Part shown: positions 24,985 to 36,400 of the stretch, in pieces
Layout: every line of letters begins with the position of its first letter
How positions within the stretch are numbered: the stretch's first letter is position 1
DNA from: Hydractinia symbiolongicarpus
Taxonomy: Eukaryota; Cnidaria; Hydrozoa; Anthoathecata; Hydractiniidae
Length of the DNA: 64,000 nt
Direction: 5' to 3'
Assembly (NCBI RefSeq): GCF_029227915.1
Contig: NC_079878.1
Span: forward strand, 26,437,501 to 26,501,500
Made by a program: the position numbers and the translations under genes
The notes under the pieces: generated by a model
What the model was told of the DNA's origin: nothing
Databases searched by the model: none
Seen by the model: only the letters and a program-made list of their open reading frames with translations

Positions 24985-27110
24985 ATGACTTCATTTAGCA
25001 CCGGGCTAACTGGTCCCGACACACGACGTACAATATAATTAGCGCCCATTCATACTTTATCGACATAAAAAACCGACAGACGTTCATTCATACTTCTCCA
25101 ACCAAATGGACCCGACAAATGAACCCTCATTATCCGAAACCCTCTCTATATAACAAATACATATTTTTTCTGTCAATGGCTATACCAACGTAATATCACA
25201 TAATACTGCATAATACCTTCATAATCAATACTCTCTGTCGCTACATAACAAATACATATTTTTTGTGTCAATAATCCATAACCAACGTAATATCGCATAA
25301 TGTGTATGTAATGTAAAAAAATTAGCAAAGGCGCTATTCTCGTGGTAATCCCTTACATGTTTCCGTTTTTTGAACATGTGACTTTGTTGTTATCATATGT
25401 TCGGTTTTTTGTTAATAATTCAATAACATTGTTGATATTGGTTGTTAAGTTGTAGATACTAGCTAAATTGCGAGATCGTCAGTCGATTACTACCGTCATC
25501 AGAATTTTCAGCCCCGTCCGGGTATGGACTAATCAATAATTCCTCGTGGTAGCGGGCCATGCTTTAGCAAGCATTCTCTATTAGCTAGGAGTATCAAATG
25601 TTGTAAAGTAGGTAAATGTTAAAAAAGACTTTCTACTGCTGTACGGATAAGTACATAACAGTAAAGCCTGGTAAATTTATAGTATAATGCCTTGCCTCAG
25701 ATTGGCATTTTTTAGGACTTGTGATATGTAATTTTTATTAGTCCAAAATATCTTTTCTATTGGTTATCGATGGGCATAGAACACTACCGCCTGTTCAATA
25801 TATTGTACAAAAACGTCTCTTTGTTTAGCCTGCAATAGGGCCGTTAATATGTCTTTTTACAAAAGGCCATTTGAGCGAAATATCGTTTCTGTTTGTGTAT
25901 GAATGTGTATCCAACCTCAAACTTTGTCTACTTTATAAAAACAGCTTTCCGTAAATGGCAGTTATGCGAAATATTGTGGCATATTACGTTGGTTATGGCG
26001 GATTGACAGAAAAAATATGTACTTTATGTAGCGATAGATACTATTATGAAGGTATTATGCAGTATTATGCGATATTACGTTGGTTATGGATTATTGACAA
26101 AAAAATATGAATTTGCTATAAAACGATAGAGAGTATTATGAAGGTATTATGCAGTATTATGCAATATTACGTTGGTATGGCCGTCGACAGAAAAAATATG
26201 TATTTTTTATGTAGCGACAGAGAGTATTATAAAGGTATTATGCAGTACTATGGGATATTACGTTGGTTATGGATTATTGACAGAAAAAATATGTATTTGT
26301 TATGGAACGATAGAGAGTATTATGAAGGTATTATGCAGTATTATGCGATATTACGTTGGTATGGCCATCGACAGAAAAATTTTGTATCTTTTATGGATTA
26401 TGAAAGTATTATGCAGTATTATGAAGGTATTATGCAGTATTATGCGATATTACGTTGGTTATGGATTATTGACAGAAAAAATATGTATTTGTTATGTTGC
26501 GACAGAGAGTATTATGAAGGTATTATTGTGCGATATTACGTTGGTATAGCCATCGACAGAAAAAATATGTATTTTTTATGTAACGACAGAGAGTATTATG
26601 AAGGTATTATGCAGTATTATGCGATATTACGTTGGTTATGGGCATCGACAGAAAAAATATGTATTTGTTATGGAACGATAGAGAGTATTATGAAGGTATT
26701 ATGCAGTATTATGCGATATTGCGTTGGTGTGGCCATCGACAGAAAAATTATGTATCTTTTATGGATTATGAAGGTATTATGCAGTATTATGCGATATTAC
26801 GTTGGTTATGGGCATCGACAGAAAAAATATGTATTTGTTATGGAACGATAGAGAGTATTATGAAGGTATTATGCAGTATTATGCGATATTGCGTTGGTTT
26901 TGGCCATCAACAGAAAAATTATGTATTTGTTATATAGAGAGGATGTCGGATAATGAGGGTTCATCCGTCGGGTCCATTTTGTTGGAGTACCCTGTGTAAA
27001 CGTCTGTCGGACTTTTAATATCGATAAAGTATGAAGGATGCTAATTATGTTGTACGTCGTCGTGTGTCGGGACCACTTAGGCCGGTGCTAAATGAAGTCG
27101 TAGCCCTACA
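24985..27110. mobile_element. Fold-back element with long inverted arms and minisatellite
   Basis: Sequence 24985-25330 is inverted relative to the stretch running into 27110. The arms share ACTTCATTTAGCACCGG, GGTCCCGACACACGACG, CATACTTTATCGA, CCGACAGACG, ATGGACCCGAC and GAACCCTCATTATCCGA. Inside the right arm is an array of about eleven minisatellite units (25975-26935). The left arm keeps only about two, in inverse orientation. No transposase is visible. Outer boundaries are approximate. Confidence 0.8.
25975..26935 (+). repeat. Minisatellite, about 85-100 bp unit, about 11 copies
   Basis: The unit has the order TATTACGTTGGTTATGG, ATCGACAGAAAAAATATGTA, GATAGAGAGTATTATGAAGG and TATTATGCAGTATTATGCGA. 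Long open frames across the array are by-products of the repeat and are present in several frames at once, so they are not genes. Confidence 0.93.
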
Positions 27111-27483
27111 AACGAACTATTGCACCAGAGAAAGTAGGCGAGAAGTCTATAGGCAGGGTTTGACACGGGGGTAATCCTTTGGTTTCTTAAAGAAAATTAC
27201 TTAAATAGAAATATAAGAAGTATGACACCGCCGTTTAAAATTAAATCACCATGTTATGTATGTTTTTCAAATATATTTTTTGTCACATGATTAAAAAAAA
27301 TCATTTACAAGTAAGAGAAGAGAAGGATTATACGTCCCCCGGTGCTACTAATATTGTATTTTACAAAATGTGAACGGCTCGAAATGCTCATCTCATCATT
27401 TCTTTTATTTGTCCTATAAATCCAATATAAATGTGCAACCGGCTGGTTGATGCCAAACATCTAAGACTTAGCAGAAAAGCAAT

Positions 27484-30400
27484 ATGGGCACTGCGACGTA
27501 TTGTGCACTAACATCAGTTGTCGTTGTTATTGCGATTTCAATTGGACTAATTGCAAGCTCACTGAAAAAGTTGAGCACAGAAGAAGGCAGGTTTGTTTAC
27601 ATAACCAGCAAGCTAGCTATAGGTAGCTAGCCTAGCTAGCTGACATGTGCATGTCTAAGAAAATTTGAAAAGTGTCCTGTGCACATATCCCACAATTTTA
27701 GTAAAGACTTTGTTAATAAAGGAAGTATAGGAACATTGAAAACGAAAAAAATTTAAAGATTGAATATTGAAGATTGATGGATGTTGTTCTAAACTTACAT
27801 ATTTTGCTATTTAAGAACATTCTTTCTAGTGCCTTAGGGATGACTCACAAATTGTAAACTGTATGCTAGTTAGACATCTGATATGTACAAGTACATAACA
27901 TGTATTCACACATAGCTAAGCTTCCTACCTACCACTTCCTCAGTTCAGGAGTTGAGTCAAAAAGGGAAACCACTACCCATCGGGGAAACGGTTTCCGATT
28001 TAGGAAACTTCACAGTTTCCCATTTGGCAAACCGTTACCCTAAATAGGCCAGAAATGCGGCAATGGTTTCCCATTAGGGAAACCACCAAAATAGAAAGGA
28101 ATCTGCGCACAAGCTGGTTAAGAAGCGCACTAAAAATTTTTAACAATAGAAAGGGAATATTTTCCCGCAAATTTTCACTGAAGGAAAAAAAAATTAATCA
28201 TAGCCTCTTTCCGCAATTCCATAAAATGGTTCTAAGAATGGGTAACGGTTTCCCAAAAAGAAACCCAAATTAAAATCAAAAAAATTAGTTTAGGAAATAG
28301 TTTCTTAATCAGTTCAAATCAGTTCAAAATACTATTGTGTATTAAAAAATTAATGTTTTATGGTATGAAATATTTGAACATCAAAGGAGTTATACCCTCT
28401 TTCCCCTAAAGTGAGCTGGACGCTTATTATACACCTTTCTATTTGTGAGTCATCCCTTATTTTAAATTTTTAGGAAATATATCCTTTATTAAATATTAAT
28501 TTGATAGAGTGCCACTATTTAATATTAATTTGATAGAGTGCCACGTAAAGTTATTTGGTGGGCTTTGAGAAAATTAGGTGTGGATGAGTGGCTAGTTACG
28601 ATGGTTCAGTCTATGTACAGCAATGCTAGAAGTCGTGTCAGGATTAACGATTCACTTAGTGATGAATTTAGTGTAAATGTTGGTGTACATCAGGGTTCTG
28701 TACTTAGTCCTTTGTTGTTTATTCTAGTCTTAGAAGCGCTGTCGATGGAGTTCAGAACAGGTTGCCCATGGGAGTTATTGTATGCAGATGATTTGGTTCT
28801 CATAGCAGAGTCGATGGAAGAATTAGTTGAAAAGTTTGAGAAGTGGAAGAAAGGACTAGAAGAGAAAGGGCTGAAGGTAAACACAGCAAAGTCTAAAGTC
28901 ATGATAAGTAGCATTGCAGCCAAGTGTGACCTTGTAGTTGGAAAGTGGCCTTGTGGAGTTTGCAGGAAAGGGGTTGGTAGTAACTCAATTTTTTGTCAGA
29001 CTTGCAAGCATTGGGTACATAAGAAGTGCAGTAGTATTAGTGGAAGGTTAAGAGCTGGCATACAGTTTGTATGCAAGTGTTGCAAAGGTGAGATTATAGA
29101 GAATGAAGTATTTCCAGCTTTAATGATGTACAACAGTGGCTCGTTAGAGATAGTTAAGAACTTCTGTTACTTAGGTGATATGTTGGGCAGTGAAGGGGGT
29201 GTTGGAAGAAGTGTTACTTGCAGGATAGGTTCTGCTTGGAAAAAGTTTAGAGAGTTACTTCCTTTATTGACTAGCAGAGTCCTGTCAATTGAGGTAAAAG
29301 GTAAGTTGTATGAGGCCTGTGTAAGAAGTGTTATGTTGTACGGTAGTGAGACATGGGCAGTGAAGTAGGAAGATCTTGACCGTTTAGAAAGGAATGATAT
29401 GAGAATGGTTAGGTGGATGTGTAATGCCAGTCTGAGAGACAGAAAGAGTTCAGATGAGCTAAGAAGCAGGCTAAGTCTCTGTAGAATTAAAGATGTTATC
29501 CAGATAAGAAGATTGAATTGGCTGGGGCACTTGGAAAGAATGGAGGAGGATAATTGGGTAAGAAAGTGTAGAGACTTGATAGTTCCTGGGGCAAAGCCCA
29601 GAGGCAGACCGAGAAAGACTTGGCAGGAGGTTATAAGGACAGACTTGATAGAGGGGAATTTGAGTTTAGATCTAACACAGTCTAGATCAGATTGGAAGAG
29701 GGTCATTAATATACCCCGTCCAACCCATGCTAGCATGGAAAACGAACGTTAAGCCGAGAATGATGATGATGATGATATCTAGACTGTTAATTTCTTATAA
29801 AAAAGAAAAAATGTTGAGTTTTTATGGTTGTGTGGAAGAATTAAATCCACATAGGTCGTTTAAGGTCATTTAAGGAAGTGTAAATTTTTTGAAGGAAGTG
29901 TAAATATAAAAATGCTGTATGAAGTGATTGTTTAGTTAACCCTCTTATTAATCATACATACTTGTTATGCTCTATTAATAGTATGTTGTGCTGCCTAATA
30001 TGCATGCATCATGTAATAAGATTTTTAAATTGGCCATTTTTGAAAAATAATTAGGGATTTTTTAAAAAGAAAATTAGGGAAAGTCAGGGAAAAATAAAGT
30101 AATTCTTCTGGAATTTCCCACCATTTTTGAACAAAGTTAGCCTAGTTAACTAAGCTTTCTTCTTCGAGTTGATAAAATGACTTTCTCTCAAACTAAAGCT
30201 TAGACGCGAACGAATTACTCAGCGGAAACCCCGAGTTTAAATCGAACAATGTATTAGTGTCGCACACACACCAGTCGACACTATTTGTTAGGGTTCAAAC
30301 GGATACGAATTTAATGCCACAAACGATAGGTTTTAATCCATAAACGCTAAATAAAATACAAAAACTTTAGTTTAAAAAATACAAAAAGAGCAAATAATAA

Positions 30401-33400
30401 AAGAAAGCAAACAAGAACGCACGAACAAAATAGATATAGAAACATAAAAACAAAACAAAATATCTTACTAAACCACTTTCACTAGACCACCACCAAACAA
30501 CATCACACGCAAGCAATACACACATACTAAGTAAAAATACACACATGAATCCACTACATGCTAAAAATGTAAAACGCAACAAACTAATAATACAAAAAAC
30601 AAAAGAACTTTACGAGTAACACAATGGGCCGTTAACAGACATAAGAACAGAGGAACAAGACAGCAATAACGTACATTAAAATACTAACATGTAACATAAA
30701 GTTAATGACGTGAAACATTTAACATAACGTTAAGGCTATGAACACACAACAAAAAATAAAACTATACACACACTTCAATATAAACACGATCTTAAGGGAT
30801 GCCTAGACGCTGGCATTGCTGTGCCTTAGCAGCAGCAACATGGCTCCCCTCAAGATGATATCTTACATCTTGACAAAAACTAACTATAACAATTTAATCA
30901 AAATATACAAAACCATGGCTCCCCGATTGGGAATCGTTTATTTAATTATTTTCGACAAGCACTACCAACTTATGTATTGGACGTACTAGTTCATGTTGAT
31001 TAGATGTAGTTTTCAGTGACACTGATCAAACCAGTCCGTCATCGTGTTTGTTATTCTTGCCAATTTCCAATCAGAACGATGTTCAGATTCGTCTTTCAAT
31101 ATTACAATGTCGCCAACTTGGAAGCAACGTCGCTTGTGTTGCCAAACATTTCGTTTTTGGAGAGTTTGCAGGTATTCTTTCCTCCACCTTAACCAAAATT
31201 CATTCGCAATATGCTGGATACGTCTCCATCGTCGCCGACTGTAAAGATTAGGTTTGTCAAAAACACCAGGTGGCGAAACAATTACGTTTGATTTCATAGT
31301 AAGCAGATTCGATGGTGAAAGTGGGAGTGGGCTATCTGCATTGCTTAATGTTTCGCACGTGAGAGGTCTTGAATTCACAATGCCCTTGACTTCAGCTAGC
31401 AATGTCCTAAAGGATTTTCCAACTGAACCAATCTCCTCCCTGTAACTGAAGGAAGGTAGATATTTTATCGTCATCCATTTCCTTCAGGGCTTTTTTCAAC
31501 TCCTTTTCAGCTCCAACAAAGTTACTTCCGTTGTCACACTGCAATGAACGTATATTGCCTCGTCTAGAAATAAACCTTCTCAATGCTTGAATAAAAGAAT
31601 CAGTATCAAGTTGGTTTGTAGATTCTAAGTGTATGGCTCTGCTCAAGAAACAAGTAAATAGAGCACCATATCGTTTGAGATCTTTTCTTCCTTCTGTGAT
31701 AATGAACGGACCAAATAGATCTACTCCACAGACTGTGAAAGGTGAAGTTGCTTCAAGTCGGTTGATCGGAAGATCGGCCATCCTTTGATCTGCAGGTTTT
31801 TTTGTAACGATCTGCAGGACACACATTTTGATATCAGATAACGAACAAATGAATTACAATTGATAACCCAATATCCCCTCCGTCTGAGCTCATTGATTGT
31901 AAAACCTCTACCTCCATGTCCAACATCTTCATGACACTTACGTACAATCATTGTTGTTACATCACCATTCCTGGGTAGAATAATGGGGTGAACTGTTCCA
32001 TATTCTTCCATTTCACTTCTGGATAAACGTCCACCAACTCTCAGTATTCCATTGCAATCGAGAAAAGGAGACAATTTAAACAGAGAACTTACACGTTTTA
32101 CCACTGGTATCGAACCATCTTCGGTGCTGGTTTTCTTTAGAACAGCTATTTCATCAGCAAAGTTCGTATGTTGTACCAGTTTTAAGATGACCGTTTCGGC
32201 TTTTTGCAAGTCTTCTATATCTATATGTCGTTTACGATTCACCCATTGTAACATAGTAGCAACGAGTCTCTTCAACTTCATCCATTTTGATATTCTTGAT
32301 GTTAGTCTTAACAACACGTCGTTCTGGATAGAGGTACTGTTTACCTTGACTCTTTTTACTTCAGGATCATTATCTGCCAGAGTAAATTCCATGTTATCAA
32401 CACCATTTGAAGGTCGTAACGGTTTGATGTAGAAATTCAGGACCAGTAAACCATCTTTGGTTCTTCAAATAACTGTTCATGCTCAAACCACGAGAAGCAT
32501 CATCTGCTGGATTCATCTTTGAATCAACATATTTCCACTGATTAATATTTGAATGATCCAAGATAGTTCTTACTCTGTTGGCTACAAACAAATGAAACCT
32601 CTTACTCTCATTTCTTATATAGCCCAACACTACTGTACTATAAGTCCAATAATACTCCTCTATGTCTTGAATTTCTAGTTCTTTCTTCAAGAAGGATCCA
32701 ACCTTTATAGAAACTGTTGCTGCTGTTAATTCCAATCTGGGTATGGTTATTGATTTAAGAGGAGCTACTCTCGCCTTTCCCATTACCAAACAGCAATTTA
32801 TCTCTCCTTTTTCGTTTTCCAGCCTGAGGTAACTAGCTTCTCCATAACTTTTATCAGAGGCATCTGAAAAATGATGAATAGATTTATGTATGACCTCACC
32901 GAAGTCTTTGGGTTGAAAACATCTTGGTACATTGATGGCTTCTAATCCAGCCAGTTCAGCGCGCCATTTTTCCCATATAGATCTTTGTTCACTTTTAATT
33001 TCATCATCCCAACCTTTCTTGTCAGAACATAATTGCTGAAGAAGAAGTCTTCCTTGGAATAAAAAGGGTGCGGCAAATCCAAGTGGGTCAAAAATCGAAC
33101 TAACTGTTGAAAGTATACCCCTCCTTGTAAGTGGTCGGTCTTTAAGTTGGATGCGAAATCAAAGGAATTGTTTTCTACGAATAGCTTCTATGTGAACTGT
33201 ATCATCTGTGATCTTGTCGTTATCTTTAGCTGTCTGTTTTAGTGCAAAATTGGAGCAACTTGGTGATGAGGCTGCACCAAACAAGTGTACCATCATTTGA
33301 TATTCATCTTCATCATCATCATCATCATTCTCGGCTTAACGTCCGTTTTCCATGCTAGCATGGGTTGGACGGGGTATATTAATGACCCTCTTCCAATCTG

Positions 33401-36400
33401 ATCTAGACTGTGTAAGATCTAAACTCAACTTCCTCTCTATCAAGTCTGTCCTTATAACCTCCTGCCAAGTCTTTCTCGGTCTGCCTCTGGGCTTTGCCCC
33501 AGGAACTATCAAGTCTCTACACTTTCTTACCCAATTATCCTCCTCCATTCTTTCCAAGTGCCCCAGCCAATTCAATCTTCTTATCTGGATAACATCTTTA
33601 ATTCTACGGAGACTTAGCCTGCTTCTTGGCTCATCTGAACTCTTTCTGTCTCTCAGACTGGCATTACACATCCACCTAACCATTCTCATATCATTCCTTT
33701 CTAAACGGTCAAGATCTTCCTGCTTCACTGCCCATGTCTCACTACCGTACAACATAACACTTCTTACACAGGCCTCATACAACCTACCTTTTACCTCAAT
33801 TGACAGGACTCTGCTAGTCAATAAAGGAAGTAACTCTCTAAACTTTTTCCAAGCAGAACCTATCCTGCAAGTAACACTTCTTCCAACACCCCCTTCACTG
33901 CCCAACATATCACCTAAGTAACAGAAGTTCTTAACTATCTCTAACGAGCCACTGTTGTACATCATTAAAGCTGGAAATACTTCAGTCTCTATAATCTCAC
34001 CTTTGCAACGCTTGCATACAAACTGTATGTCAGCTCTTAACCTTCCACTAATACTACTGCACTTCTTATGTACCCAATGCTTGCAAGTCTGACAAAAAAT
34101 TGAGTTACTACCAACCCCTTTTGTGCAAACTCCACAAGGCCACTTTCCAACTACAAGGTCACACTTGGCTGCAATGCTACTTATCATGACTTTAGACTTT
34201 GCTGTGTTTACCTTCAGCCCTTTCTCTTCTAGTCCTTTCTTCCACTTCTCAAACTTTTCAACTAATTCTTCCATCGACTCTGCTATGAGAACCAAATCAT
34301 CTGCATACAATAACTCCCATGGACAACCTGTTCTGAACTCCATCGACAGCGCTTCTAAGACTAGAATAAACAACAAAGGACTAAGTACAGAACCCTGATG
34401 TACACCAACATTTACACTAAATTCATCACTAAGTGAATCGTTAATCCTGACACGACTTCTAGCATTGCTGTACATAGACTGAACCATCGTAACTAGCCAC
34501 TCATCAACACCTAATTTTCTCATAGCCCACCAAATAACTTTACGTGGCACTCTATCAAAAGCTTTCTCTAAATCTACAAAGGCAAAATAGAGATTCTTTC
34601 TCTTTCCTAAATACTTTTCCTGAAGCTGTCTGAGTAAAAATATTGCATCTGTAGTGCCACGCCCTGGAACAAAACCAAATTGCATCTTATCTATATCAAT
34701 TCTTTCTCTAAGTAACTTATCAATCACTCTTTCAATAACTTTCATTACTTGATCAACCAACTTCAAACCTCTATAGTTACCCCTTTCTAATGCATCACCC
34801 TTGCCCTTGAGACAATTCACTATTACACTCGACTGCCACTCACTCAGAATAGCACCATCCTTTATAATCTGGTTAGCAAGACTTGTAATAAGCTCAACTC
34901 CAATATATCCAGATGCTTTTACCATCTCTGCAACAATACCTGATACTCCTGCAGCCTTGCCAATCTTCTATTTCCTAATAGCCTCCACTACCCATTCTGT
35001 CTTGATCTGCATAGCTGGCCCTTCTACGACATCATCATCAGACAAATTATCCTCGTCCCAATCAAACTCAGTGTTAAGCAACCTCTGATAATGATTCTTC
35101 CAAGCTACCCTTTTCTCCTCCTCTGTGCTAGCCAAAACACCTTCATCATTATGTATACACTTCTCACCTACAATATCTTGATTAGTCTTCTTCATTTGCT
35201 TTGCTATCTTGAATACCTCATTGCGCTGGTCTTTCCTTCTTCCATTCACACAACGTTTTATCAAGGTTTCCATCTGGCCGCCACAAAAATCTTAAGAAAG
35301 TGCACTGTTCTGTTGGAATGCGCACCTGATAGAACATGGCTTCAATATCGGCAATAATGGCTATTTCATCTGTTCTGAATCGATTCAGTACCCCAACTAA
35401 CACATTTGTTAGATCAGGTCCTTGTAACAGCTTCTTGTTTACAACATTCCTTTTGACGTAGCACTGCAATTGAAAACAACCCTTATTTTGTCTGGGTTCA
35501 TTGGATGGTAGACACCAAAATGTGGAATGTACCAACTTTTTCCTTCCAAAGGATACAAGGTTACATTATCTTCTCTAAAGGGCAAAGGCAGTTGGTAATG
35601 TCCATCAATCTTGCTGACATTGTTTTCCATAAGTTGTAAAAATTCGAAATCTTCTTGTGACATGCTATTGATGATAGAATGATCTTCTTTTTCATTGAAG
35701 TCGTGTTGATACATTGTTAATAACATATCAGTCATCGATTGATCTATAACCTTGCTTGGAATGCAAAAGTAGTGTGAAGCAATCTCTTGGTCAGCAATAT
35801 TTTTCACAGCTATCTTATTACATGTCATACTTGATGGACTTTCTTCTGCTATGGGACCCATGATACACCAACCAAGTTTTGTCCTATAAGCATAGGGACC
35901 TCCCTCTTTACTCGCAATTACTTCCTTGGGTTCTAATGCCAGAGGGCAATTTCCTCCAATCAGTATCCCAATTTCTATGTTTTCACCATCTCGCGGCAGG
36001 TATCGCTGAATAGCCTCCAGATACTTCCATTTTTTAATCTTTTTGGGGGTTGGCACCTCTTCTTTATCTACTGGAAGTTCATTTTGACTGTAACAAGGGG
36101 GCAACCTTATCCTTGCTTCTTTTCCATTGATACTTGATGCATATAAACCATTAACTAATTTGCACTTGTTCGACGTTTCTCCATTGATTGTCTTGATGGA
36201 AACCATAGTGTCAATACCATCTACTGCTAGTTCCTTCATTACTTTTTCACTAATAAACGACCCTTGGCTACCATTGTCTAATAAGGCATGTGTTCTTATA
36301 ATATGTGAGTTGGATTTGTTGTTTAAACTTACAGGTACTACGCACAGGCTGATGACACTAGCATTTAAAGATGTACGGCCACTTTTAACTGTTTCTTTCT

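Noticed and set aside
26138-26999. Long open frames of up to 237 codons
   Set aside because: They run over the minisatellite in several frames simultaneously and encode repeats with no domain resemblance.
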